Shown piece after piece: positions 25,622 through 33,698 of a stretch of 64,000 bases of DNA (the stretch's first letter is position 1; each line of letters starts with the position of its first letter). Origin of the DNA: Bifidobacterium rousetti (GTDB lineage: Bacteria; Actinomycetota; Actinomycetes; Actinomycetales; Bifidobacteriaceae); assembly GCF_008698235.1 (NCBI RefSeq), contig NZ_PEBH01000001.1, forward strand, positions 473,617-537,616. Direction: 5' to 3'. A program made the translations under genes and the position numbers. The notes under the pieces were generated by a model that saw nothing but the letters and a program-made list of their open reading frames with translations, had not been told where the DNA came from and ran no database searches.

Positions 25622-27103
25622 CTACTTGTGGTAGAGGCTTACGCGCTCGTACTTGGGTTCGCAGGAGACGTTGATGCCGAGCTTGCGGTAGAGCGCCTCG
25701 TCGGCCGCCGAGATGATGACCGAGAAGAACGCGTCGCAGCCGCGCAGCCTCTCCAACCCCGCGATCACACGGGCGGCGGTCTCGTCCGTCGAACTCGTGA
25801 TCGACAGGGCGATCAGCGTCTCGTCGGAATGCAATCGACGGTTCACGCTGTTGAGATGCTCGGTCTTCAACCGGCAGATCGGCTCGATGGCCTTGTCGTC
25901 GATCACCAGCAGATCGTCGTCCACACCGGTCACGGCCTTGAGCGCGTTCATCAGCAGCGCGCTCGCCGCGCCGAGCAGCGCGCCCGTCCTGCCGGTGACG
26001 ACCTTGCCGTCGGGCAGCACCATCGCGCCGGCCGGGGCGCCGGTCTCCTGTTCGCGGCCGAGCGCCGCCGCACGAGCCGGGGAGAGATCCTCGTCGACGC
26101 CGGCCTTCTTCATGATCGAGCGCAGCCGCTCGACCTGCTCCTCGCCCTCGCCGGTGCGCTTGAACCGCACGGCCGCAGTGAAGTAGCGACGCACGATCTC
26201 CAGGTTCGCGGCCTCACGGCACGCCTCGTCGTCGCTGATCGCATAGCCGACCATGTTGACGCCCATGTCCGTGGGACTCTGATACGGGCTCTCCCCCATG
26301 ATCCGCTCCATCATGGCCTTGAGCACCGGGAACGCCTCCACGTCACGGTTGTAGTTGACGGTCGTCTCGCCGTACACCTCCAACTGGAACGGGTCGATGA
26401 TGTTCGCGTCATCCAAGTCGGCGGTGGCCGCCTCGTACGCGATGTTCACCGGGTGATTGAGCGGCAGGTTCCACACCGGGAACGTCTCGTACTTCGCATA
26501 CCCCGCCTTCACACCGCGACGGTGCTCGTGATACAGCTGCGACAGGCAGGTGGCGAGCTTGCCCGAACCCGGCCCCGGCGCGGTCACGACGACCAGCGGC
26601 CGGGTCGTCTCGATGTAGTCGTTGCGCCCATAGCCCTCGTCCGAGACGATGCGCGCGATGTCGTGCGGATAGCCGGCGATCGGATAATGCAGATAGCAGG
26701 TGACGCCCAGCTGCGCGAGACGGCGACGGTACGCCTCGGCGGCAGGCTGGCCCGCGTACTGGGTGAGCACCACCGAGCCGACATAGAAGCCGCGCGAACG
26801 GAACACGTCGATCAGACGCAGCACATCCTCGTCGTACGTGATGCCGAGATCGCCGCGCGTCTTCGCCTTCTCAATGTGATTCGCATTGACCGCGATCACG
26901 ATCTCCACGTCGTCGACGAGGCTGGAGAGCATGCGGAACTTCACGTCCGGCTCGAAGCCGGGCAACACGCGCGCGGCGTGATGGTCGTCGAACAGCTTGC
27001 CGCCAAACTCCAGATAGAGCTTGCCGCCGAAACGGTCGATGCGCTCGCGGATCCTCGCGGCCTGCATCTCGATGTACTTGTCGTTGTCGAATCCCTGTCG
27101 CAT
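25622..27103 (-). CDS. DUF1846 domain-containing protein
   Basis: A 493-residue cytoplasmic protein, the usual DUF1846 length. It starts at the ATG at 27103 (MRQGFDNDKYIEMQAARI). Characteristic stretches include FGGKLYLEFGGKLFDDHHA, GNVVL-like beta strands, VVVTAPGPGSGKLATCLSQ (a P-loop-like GPGSGK) and NHPVNIAYEAATADL. The P-loop-like motif suggests nucleotide or phosphate binding, but the family has no established function. A -10 TATAAT (27146-27151, minus strand) lies about 37 nt before the start. It is flanked on both sides by hairpin arrays. Confidence 0.9.
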   Translation of the reverse strand: MRQGFDNDKYIEMQAARIRERIDRFGGKLYLEFGGKLFDDHHAARVLPGFEPDVKFRMLSSLVDDVEIVIAVNANHIEKAKTRGDLGITYDEDVLRLIDVFRSRGFYVGSVVLTQYAGQPAAEAYRRRLAQLGVTCYLHYPIAGYPHDIARIVSDEGYGRNDYIETTRPLVVVTAPGPGSGKLATCLSQLYHEHRRGVKAGYAKYETFPVWNLPLNHPVNIAYEAATADLDDANIIDPFQLEVYGETTVNYNRDVEAFPVLKAMMERIMGESPYQSPTDMGVNMVGYAISDDEACREAANLEIVRRYFTAAVRFKRTGEGEEQVERLRSIMKKAGVDEDLSPARAAALGREQETGAPAGAMVLPDGKVVTGRTGALLGAASALLMNALKAVTGVDDDLLVIDDKAIEPICRLKTEHLNSVNRRLHSDETLIALSITSSTDETAARVIAGLERLRGCDAFFSVIISAADEALYRKLGINVSCEPKYERVSLYHK

Positions 27104-27145
27104 TGCTGTGGCAACCCTTTCGAACGGCGCGAACTGAACGGAAAG

Positions 27146-27151
27146 ATTATA
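27146..27151 (-). promoter_or_regulatory. Consensus -10 box of the DUF1846 gene
   Basis: TATAAT on the minus strand, about 43 nt before the ATG at 27103. No good -35 is seen at the normal distance; a G-quadruplex-capable stretch lies just upstream (27179-27206). Confidence 0.45.
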
Positions 27152-27178
27152 GATGAACTTCAGGTGAACCACGCGGCC

Positions 27179-27206
27179 GGGTGGGTCGAGGAGGGCTTTG
27201 CGGGGG
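27179..27206 (+). other. G-quadruplex-capable motif upstream of the DUF1846 promoter
   Basis: Four runs of three or more G with loops of 1, 7 and 6 nt fit the canonical G4 rule on the plus strand. It is adjacent to the -10 of the minus-strand DUF1846 gene. Confidence 0.45.
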
Positions 27207-27313
27207 TGGATGGTGGGTGGTGAGTGCGTGCGTGGGGTGGGGTGGTGCGTGGGCGTGGTACATGAGGTGTGAGGTCTGATGCCTGTGGCCTGCCACTCTG
27301 TCTGCCACCCTGT

Positions 27314-27640
27314 CTGCCGCTCAACGCGGGAATCCCGGGAAATCACGTTGAACGGCACGTATCACTGCCGTTCAACGAGCATTTCCGACTTTTCTGCGTT
27401 GAACGGCAGTCACCATACGCCGCCGCTGTCGACCGGGTCTTCACGGACGTAAGAGCGGCATCGAGAATCGTTGGAAAATAGACGTTTTGACGATGTGTCA
27501 ATCACGGAGAAGCCTAGGTGAGAAGACATTCCAGAGAACACTCCTGCCGCTCAACACGATTTTCGCCGGTTTCTACGTTGAACGGCACGGGATTCTGCCG
27601 CTCAACGAGATAAGAACGATTGACGCACGTTGAGCGGCAG
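27314..27640. repeat. Hairpin array family B: four hairpins with a shared stem and variable loops
   Basis: Four hairpins use nearly the same arms, CTGCCG(T/C)TCAACG and CGTTGA(A/G)CGGCAG: H1 27315-27357, H2 27365-27409, H3 27545-27587, H4 27595-27640. Loops are 19-21 nt and unrelated in sequence. H1/H2 and H3/H4 are pairs separated by 7 nt each. In H4 the right arm carries GAGCGG opposite CCGCTC, restoring pairing. H2 and H4 are perfect over 13 bp. Confidence 0.85.
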
Positions 27641-27701
27641 TGAGACCGATATTCGCGAATGGACGAATAGCCGATGACCGAAAGACGGCTCACTCCATCC
27701 G

Positions 27702-28106
27702 TCAGTCAGTGATGTCACGCAGATGCCTCAGCAGATCGAGGATGGTCCCGTCGTCGAGCGCATCCGCGACCACGCCGTCACCGAAACGCTCCATGCGCGT
27801 CAGCCAAAGCATCAACGCGACTGTTGCCGAAGCATCAAGCGACGAGTAGTCGCCCGAACGGAGGATCCGCTCGGCGTCGACATGCGCGCGCTCAAGAGTG
27901 CCATAGATGTCCTTGGCCTCCGGCGCCTCGTACAGAGCGTCCCACCATTTAGAGACGGCGTCACTGTCGTAGATGGGAGGATAGTACACGGTGGCGCCGT
28001 CCTCCCGATCCTCCGTACGGTGGGGCGTATACAACGGGCCGTCCGGGTGCTCGAACAACGGGATGAGCGCGACAAGGGCCTCATAAGACTTATCCATACG
28101 AATCAT
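27702..28106 (-). CDS. DUF6508-like hypothetical protein
   Basis: About 134 residues (start MIRMDKSYEALVALIPLFEH). The segment YYPPIYDSDAVSKWWDALYE and a following helical region resemble small DUF6508 proteins. No catalytic motif is evident. Starts at 28106, 28097 or further up are possible, and none has a clear ribosome site. It lies where a pilus sortase would be expected downstream of the pilin genes, but it is not a sortase (no TLXTC motif). Its relation to the pilin operon is unclear; a strong hairpin (28129-28176) separates them. Confidence 0.55.
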   Translation of the reverse strand: MIRMDKSYEALVALIPLFEHPDGPLYTPHRTEDREDGATVYYPPIYDSDAVSKWWDALYEAPEAKDIYGTLERAHVDAERILRSGDYSSLDASATVALMLWLTRMERFGDGVVADALDDGTILDLLRHLRDITD

Positions 28107-28128
28107 GATAGGCGCGCCCGAAACGATT

Positions 28129-28176
28129 GAAGGCCGGTGTCCCACCTCCGAACTTCGGAGCGGGACACCGGCCTTC
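28129..28176. terminator. Strong nested hairpin downstream of the pilin operon
   Basis: Outer arms GAAGGCCGGTGTCCC (28129-28143) and GGGACACCGGCCTTC (28162-28176) pair perfectly over 15 bp, with an inner CTCCG/CGGAG stem. It likely ends pilin transcription on the minus strand, although the following T-run is weak. Confidence 0.65.
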
Positions 28177-28201
28177 AGTCAGTCTTGGGACTCAGCCTAG
28201 C

Positions 28202-29455
28202 CTAGCGGAGCATGGCCTTCGTCCTGCGGGACTTCACATACACCACACCCGCAGCACCGGCCAGCAGGGCGGCGAGGACGACGAACAGCGCGACGCCAGC
28301 GGCACCGGTCTTCGGCAGCTCGATGATCGAGGTGATGTTCTTGTACTGCTGTTTGCCGGCATCACCAGTGAGGAGACCGCTGTTCGTCGGATCGGTGATG
28401 GTCACCTTCAGCGGTGTCTTGAGGTCAGTCGGATCGCCGGTAACACTGACAATAAGCTTGGCACGGTACTCTGCAAGGTACCCAGTAGGAACAGTGCTCT
28501 CATAGACCAAATAAGTACCTGGGGCCAGATTGCTCAGCTTCACGATACCGGTTTCGGTCGTGGTGACCGTTTCAACCTTGTTGTTATCAGTCATGTTGTC
28601 GGGAGTGAAAGAGTTAGCGTCGGGCATGCCGGTGCCGGTCCACTTGTAGATGTCGAAGACGGCACCAGCCAAACCGTTCTTGTCGGCATCCTTGGAACCG
28701 ACCTTCTGGAACTGACCAGTGGTGGTGCATGCGGTAGTCTGCTCCTGCTTGACGTTGGCAGTGCCGTCCTTGCCGAGGGCGACCATGATGGTCCCCTCTC
28801 CATTGGTCACGTTATCCAGCTTCGTACCAAGAAGAATCGGCTTGATCTGATGATAGGTTACCGGGCAGTTTTCCTTATCGACCGTATAATTATCGCTCCC
28901 GTCGATGATCATGAACAGGCCCTGAGACTCCAGATCCAAGGTAAGATTGTCACCGGTGAGGATCTCAGTCTTAACTTTCGTCACGTCAGTGCCCAGCTGC
29001 TTATTCACCGTATCGATGAAGTTACGCCAAGCTGTCTCATTGTGCTGAGCGAAATAAGAGGCATCTTGGGAGCCAAGCCACGTAAACGGATCTTTGATGG
29101 GGTTGGTGGCAGCATTATAGCCAAGATCCGTGAACGCGTTAGTCAGCTTATTCTGCTGATCCTGAGTCAATGCAGAGGTCAGATAATACTTGCCGTTGCT
29201 GTCCTTGGTGTATTTGGCCAGCTTCAGATAGGCGAACTGGCGTAGACCGTTATCAGTCTTCGGGTCCTTGTCAGCCTTGAATTCGTCACCGGGATTAGTG
29301 ACATTCTGACCGTTCAGTGTCACGGTAGTTCCGTCCGTCACAGCGGCGACGGTCATGATGTCATCGGCGGCCTGGGCGCTGGAGGCACCAAGCGCCATGC
29401 CACTCAGGAGGGTGGCTGCGGCGACGAGGCCGGCGAATAGTTTCCTCATCTTCAT
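28202..29455 (-). CDS. LPXTG-anchored pilin, FimA-like major subunit
   Basis: A 417-residue exported protein. A signal peptide (MKMRKLFAGLVAAATLLSGM, then ASSAQA) is followed by an isopeptide-type fimbrial body. A Cna-B/SpaA-like domain with its E-box (TYLVYESTVPTGY) follows. The C-terminus has the sorting signal LPKTG, a hydrophobic helix and a basic tail (KSRRTKAMLR). The canonical pilin motif with VYPK was not found. The ATG at 29455 follows AGAAGGA by 8 nt. It is 133 nt after the large pilin gene, on the same strand. Pilus polymerisation needs a class C sortase, and none is encoded beside it here. Confidence 0.88.
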   Translation of the reverse strand: MKMRKLFAGLVAAATLLSGMALGASSAQAADDIMTVAAVTDGTTVTLNGQNVTNPGDEFKADKDPKTDNGLRQFAYLKLAKYTKDSNGKYYLTSALTQDQQNKLTNAFTDLGYNAATNPIKDPFTWLGSQDASYFAQHNETAWRNFIDTVNKQLGTDVTKVKTEILTGDNLTLDLESQGLFMIIDGSDNYTVDKENCPVTYHQIKPILLGTKLDNVTNGEGTIMVALGKDGTANVKQEQTTACTTTGQFQKVGSKDADKNGLAGAVFDIYKWTGTGMPDANSFTPDNMTDNNKVETVTTTETGIVKLSNLAPGTYLVYESTVPTGYLAEYRAKLIVSVTGDPTDLKTPLKVTITDPTNSGLLTGDAGKQQYKNITSIIELPKTGAAGVALFVVLAALLAGAAGVVYVKSRRTKAMLR

Positions 29456-29588
29456 ACGAGGATCCTTCTTTCTTTCCTTGTACTGTGTTCTTGCTTTCGC
29501 GGAAGCCGGAACCGTCACCGGCTCCCGCGGTCCGCAAAGTCTTCTTTTGTTTTGGTTATCTGGTTGAGGTTGAAGCCGACTAGGTCAA

Positions 29589-32500
29589 TCACAGCTCATG
29601 ACGCTTCACCCTTCCCGTAGCCAGAGCAGCGAGCGCAGCCGCCAACGCGATGCCACCGCCGAGCAGCAGCCAATCCAGTCCGGACCTACCGCCGGTGAAC
29701 GGTAGGGCGGAGACAGATTTGACATTGGGGAGGGCGCATCCTGTATTGGCCACCTTTGTCTCTGCCGCAGAATCGCTTTCGCTGGCGGTGCATGACGAGT
29801 TGGTGTTGCCCGGCGTATTGCTCCATTCGCCGTGCAACGTCATGGTCACCGTGCCGCTCTCGGCAATGGTGATCACGGCATACGTGGTGTCCGCGTCCGG
29901 CAGGAGATACCCTTCCGGGGCTTTCGTCTCGGTCAGCTTGTACGAGGCCACGGGCAGGTTGCGGATGGTGATGTAGCCCGGTCCCCGGTTGTCGACGTCC
30001 TTGTACTGTTGGGCGTCGGACGGCACCGTGCAGTTCGAGGTGGCGCAATCCACCACCGAATGCCGGGTGTCTTCCTTCACCTGTGCGCACGATTCGTCGT
30101 CGCACTGGACCACGGACCATTCGGAGCCGGGCAACAGCTTCGACGACTCGGAACCGTCGATTTTCGTCCATGTGACCTGCGTGGGCGTGTTCTGGATACG
30201 GCCTTGCGCATCGGCGTTGTTTCCGTCCCACGTCACCACACCGAGGCTGCTGATGGTGAATTTGTGGCATGCTTCGGCAGGCTTCTGATAGCCGGTGGGC
30301 ACTTGGGTCTCACACAACTGGTAGCTCGCATTACGAGGAAGCCCGGTGACTGTGAATCTGCCTTGGCTCAGGTTCTCATCCTTGCCTTGGTAGTCTGCAG
30401 CTCCGGTATTGTCGGCGATATTCTCGTATCCCACTAGCGTCTGCGTGCCATCGGCATTCATAATCTTCCACTCGGAACCAGGCAGGTAGGCGGTGGTGTC
30501 CTTCGCGTCGATCTTTGACCAGCTGACCGAACCGGTATCGGGAAGGTTGCCGATCACTTTGCCGGTCGTGTCAAGAGGGCCTTTGCCGTCATCCGTGGAA
30601 TCTTTCAGCAAGGTGAGCTTGGGCTCCTCGTATTTGCTGCCGGCCGCGGGCGGGTCCACGGTGAACGTGTACGTGTTGTGGGTCTGCTGGTAATTGTCGG
30701 GAGCGCTCTCCTCGGTTAGCGTATATGTGCCCGCCTTGAGATTGTTGATGCTGATGTCGCCTTCCGTGCGGTCATTGTCTCGGCTGCCGTTGTCCTCGAT
30801 GATGACCCACATGGGGTTGTCGGCGGTAGGGTTCTCCAAGTTATGCCAGCACGAATCGGAAACGTTTTTCGCCGCGCCCGGCATGCACTCGACGGGGCGC
30901 ATGTTGACCTCCATAGGGCCGCCGTCCACGGTGGACAGCTTCCACTTCGAGCCAGCAAGACGCTGCGCGTTCGTATCGACCGTCACCTTGCCGTCCGCTT
31001 CGCTCGCCTTCGCCTTCGACCATGACATGGTGAACGGCGTGGAGAACATGACCGTGCCGTCCGTACCAAAACCACCGCCGGACAACGAAGCATGGTTCTC
31101 GGTGAAGGTGACCAGCGCATTCGCCCTTGCCGTCGCCTGCATGTCCGCACTTAGCGTGCTGGTGAGTCCGACACCGGGCGCAGTGGGCTTGCCGTCGGCG
31201 TCCTGAGTCTGTTCGATGCTGGTCGTGCCGGTCCACTGGACAGTGCCATCGGCCTTCTTGCTGTTGTACTTGCTGTTTCTGGTTTTGGACAACGGCACCA
31301 CGGAAAGCCCGCCGCGCCCGTAACCATGCGAGGACTGCCCGGGCTGCTGCTCGTCGGCCGACCAGGTAATCGCTCCCTGATCGCCGGCCCAATCCTCATC
31401 CGAAAGCTCGAAACTGTTGTTTGTGACATTCGCTTTGGTCGGAGGCATGATGGCGAAATCCTTGCCGGACTGACCGTAACCCGTCTGCTGTGCTATCTGC
31501 GGGCGGCTTCCGTCCTCATTCACCGATACGTCGTACCGTGCATCGACCTCGTTATCGAACAGCAGCATGTTGCCGCCCTTGGAATTGAATCCCTTACCGG
31601 ATGGGCACAACCACAGGCCACCGCCGAAATGGCCGGCGCCGTTCTTGTACGCCACAGCCTTGCCCATATACGTGGTCGTGGCTTCCTCCGTATAGACCGC
31701 GCCGCCAAGATGTTCGGCGTAATTGTCCTGGAACCATATCGGCGTGGAAGGCGTCACATCGCCGTATTTCGAAGCGTTCTGACCGGAGATTCCCGTGAAA
31801 ATCGCTGTACCGTTCCACCCCAGGAAGATGGCGCCGCCACCACCATGAGTGGCGTTGCCCAAGAACGTGCCTTTCGAAACGATCAAAGTGCTGTAATAGC
31901 CGGTCGGCCCCGATCCGGAACCGGAACTGATGTACAGGGCACCACCGCCGGACCATCCGTTCACGTGTCCCGCCGCATAGTTTCCAGCGAACACACCGCC
32001 GGAAATGGTAACGTCACCCTGCGCCCAGACAGCACCACCGCCTATATAATTGCCCTCCGACGCTTTCACAATGTTCTTCTCGAACACGCCACCTGTGACA
32101 TCAAGCTTCCCGGCGGTCTGGCGGCTATCCCCCTTTGCGGAAAGACGAATCGCCCCGCCTCCCACGCGATCACTTCCAGTCGAAGAGGACTCATTGCCTG
32201 TAAAGGTTCCCCCATTGACGGTCATCATGCTGGCCAAACCGTACATGACCCCGCCACCTTCTCCGGTGGCTTCATTGCCAGTGAAGGTTCCCCCATTGAC
32301 GGTCACCGTGCCTTGATCACCATATACGACGCCGCCGCGGGAGGCCTTGTTGTTCTCGAACGTGCCGTTGTTGATGGTGACGGTGCCGCCGGCGCTGTAG
32401 GCCAGCGTGCCCATGTCATGATCCGTGCTGCCGGTCGTGTCGATGCCGGAGAACGTGCCGTTGTTGACGATCAGGTTGCCGCCGTTCTGCAGGTAGACGA

Positions 32501-33077
32501 GAAAACGCTTGCCGTCCTTGTAGGAGAAATTGGCGTCGTGCTTGTCCGTACCGATCGTGAGCAATGCGCCGGGTGCCACGTTGAAGATCGTGTCGCCATT
32601 GTTCGGGCTGGTCAGGGCCGGATCCACCCCGGACTTCGCCGTGAGCGTGATCTTCGTGTTGATGATTATCGGGTCCTTCGCGGTATCCGGCACGGTGATC
32701 GCCTGCGCGATGGTGACCGTCTGTGGAGTGTTACCGGAAACGCATTCCGAGAGTTTTGTCCACGTCAGCACGTTGCCACATGAATCCTGCCCTTCAGCCT
32801 CGGCTTTGGGAGCGGTGGACGTGGAACCGGCATCGGACTGGGAATCGGCGTTGGAACCGGATACGGTCGAGTCATCCGTAATCGATGAATCACCCTGATC
32901 GGTGGAGTTGGGCTGACCGTCTGTCTTCACATTGGATGAGCTCTGCGTACCCGTATCAGTGAGGGTACCTGCAATACCCTGTGCGGCGAAAGCGGGGAAG
33001 GCGGCGCTGATGCAGGTGGCCCCTATGGCGATGGCCGCCACGGCTCCCACGATCGTTGTCCACAATCTGTTCCTCAT
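29589..33077 (-). CDS. Large LPXTG surface protein, probable pilus tip adhesin
   Basis: A 1162-residue cell-wall protein. A signal peptide (MRNRLWTTIVGAVAAIAIGA) and a Ser/Thr/Asp-rich linker come first. A right-handed beta-helix-like region follows (about residues 140-480), built from repeated GGTFTGN-type units (seven or more), of which two are nearly identical at DNA level (about 32196-32222 and 32275-32306). Next come three SpaA/Cna-B-like domains with E-boxes (LTEESAPDNY, LCETQVPTGY, LTETKAPEGY). It ends in LPFTG, a membrane helix and a KRHEL tail. The start has GAAGGA 9 nt upstream. A poly-G promoter (33363-33393) is the probable switch. Confidence 0.88.
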   Translation of the reverse strand: MRNRLWTTIVGAVAAIAIGATCISAAFPAFAAQGIAGTLTDTGTQSSSNVKTDGQPNSTDQGDSSITDDSTVSGSNADSQSDAGSTSTAPKAEAEGQDSCGNVLTWTKLSECVSGNTPQTVTIAQAITVPDTAKDPIIINTKITLTAKSGVDPALTSPNNGDTIFNVAPGALLTIGTDKHDANFSYKDGKRFLVYLQNGGNLIVNNGTFSGIDTTGSTDHDMGTLAYSAGGTVTINNGTFENNKASRGGVVYGDQGTVTVNGGTFTGNEATGEGGGVMYGLASMMTVNGGTFTGNESSSTGSDRVGGGAIRLSAKGDSRQTAGKLDVTGGVFEKNIVKASEGNYIGGGAVWAQGDVTISGGVFAGNYAAGHVNGWSGGGALYISSGSGSGPTGYYSTLIVSKGTFLGNATHGGGGAIFLGWNGTAIFTGISGQNASKYGDVTPSTPIWFQDNYAEHLGGAVYTEEATTTYMGKAVAYKNGAGHFGGGLWLCPSGKGFNSKGGNMLLFDNEVDARYDVSVNEDGSRPQIAQQTGYGQSGKDFAIMPPTKANVTNNSFELSDEDWAGDQGAITWSADEQQPGQSSHGYGRGGLSVVPLSKTRNSKYNSKKADGTVQWTGTTSIEQTQDADGKPTAPGVGLTSTLSADMQATARANALVTFTENHASLSGGGFGTDGTVMFSTPFTMSWSKAKASEADGKVTVDTNAQRLAGSKWKLSTVDGGPMEVNMRPVECMPGAAKNVSDSCWHNLENPTADNPMWVIIEDNGSRDNDRTEGDISINNLKAGTYTLTEESAPDNYQQTHNTYTFTVDPPAAGSKYEEPKLTLLKDSTDDGKGPLDTTGKVIGNLPDTGSVSWSKIDAKDTTAYLPGSEWKIMNADGTQTLVGYENIADNTGAADYQGKDENLSQGRFTVTGLPRNASYQLCETQVPTGYQKPAEACHKFTISSLGVVTWDGNNADAQGRIQNTPTQVTWTKIDGSESSKLLPGSEWSVVQCDDESCAQVKEDTRHSVVDCATSNCTVPSDAQQYKDVDNRGPGYITIRNLPVASYKLTETKAPEGYLLPDADTTYAVITIAESGTVTMTLHGEWSNTPGNTNSSCTASESDSAAETKVANTGCALPNVKSVSALPFTGGRSGLDWLLLGGGIALAAALAALATGRVKRHEL

Positions 33078-33362
33078 CGGATCTCGTCCTTCTTCCGCTT
33101 GTCCCTGAAGTTCTCCAGCATCTGTTCCTCTGTCTTGTTCAAGTCCTTATACCCGCCGTCGTCATCGAATCGTCGGCAGGCTCGCTCGGCTCCGCCCCTG
33201 CCCCTCGCCGCGGGATGGCGGGTTCTCGCGTTCGGGCGGATCGCTTGCGGGTACAGAACGACATCACATGCGAGGCGGGTGAAGCCCCCTGATGCCGGCA
33301 TATAGGATCGTCCCCGAATTGATCGGTTGACGTCTACGGCGCACTTCCACACACTTCCCTAA

Positions 33363-33393
33363 CAAATACCCCCCCCCCGCGGGCTTTTGTCAA
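33363..33393 (-). promoter_or_regulatory. Pilin operon promoter with a G10 spacer (predicted phase switch)
   Basis: On the minus strand a perfect -35 TTGACA (33388-33393) is followed by AAAGCCCGC, then ten G (33369-33378), then the -10-like TATTTG (33363-33368). The spacer is 19 nt with G10 and would be the optimal 17 nt with G8. Poly-G between -35 and -10 is a known slippage switch in other bacteria. Confidence 0.7.
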
Positions 33394-33613
33394 ATCGGCG
33401 GGAAGTGTCGAATCGCGAATCATCGCACCGTCAATCGGCATACCCGGGGCATATTCCCACGCATCTCCATGCACCCCCACACGCACCCCGTGCCTCCCCC
33501 CATCGCTCACGATCCGGCGCACGGCGGGCATCCCGAGGCAGGGAAACCCAAGGAAAACCCAAGGAAACCCACGTCAACCGCAAGGCCACAACCAGCGAAA
33601 ATCAAGGCGAACT

Positions 33614-33627
33614 TTCGGTGAACCGAA
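33614..33627. promoter_or_regulatory. Palindrome upstream of the AlbA/Schlafen gene
   Basis: TTCGGTGAACCGAA is a perfect 6-bp inverted repeat with a 2-nt centre, 72 bp before the ATG at 33699. It is a candidate operator, possibly for the downstream DNA-binding protein itself. Confidence 0.4.
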
Positions 33628-33698
33628 CGTCCACGGGCGAAAGAACGGGGCCATCACATCGCGCGAATGCGGCACAATGGTGGCAAGGAGGCCCCGCC

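Larger units (their letters stand above)
27104..27701. other. 598-nt non-coding region with hairpin array B
   Basis: No supported gene. From left to right it holds the DUF1846 promoter, a G-rich stretch (27179-27250), a short tandem 12-mer (CTGCCACCCTGT-like, about 27288-27313), hairpins H1 and H2, a 134-nt spacer and hairpins H3 and H4. Short open frames crossing it are disrupted in meaning by the stems and are not called. Confidence 0.7.
33078..33698. other. 621-nt divergent intergenic region between the pilin operon and the AlbA gene
   Basis: It holds the poly-G pilin promoter (33363-33393), a long pilin leader of about 280 nt, and on the other side a perfect palindrome (33614-33627) before the AlbA gene. 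A 92-codon minus-strand frame (GTG 33352 to 33074) overlaps the pilin ATG at ATGA. Only its last 25 codons look protein-like, so it is not called as a gene. Confidence 0.55.

Noticed and set aside
27269-27481. 70-codon plus-strand frame
   Set aside because: It crosses hairpins H1 and H2 and has no ribosome site.
27314-27640. CRISPR array
   Set aside because: Repeats are inverted pairs forming hairpins, not regularly spaced direct repeats, and there are only four units and no cas genes.
33074-33352. 92-codon minus-strand frame before the pilin
   Set aside because: Only its end looks protein-like; kept as a possible leader in the findings but not called as a gene.
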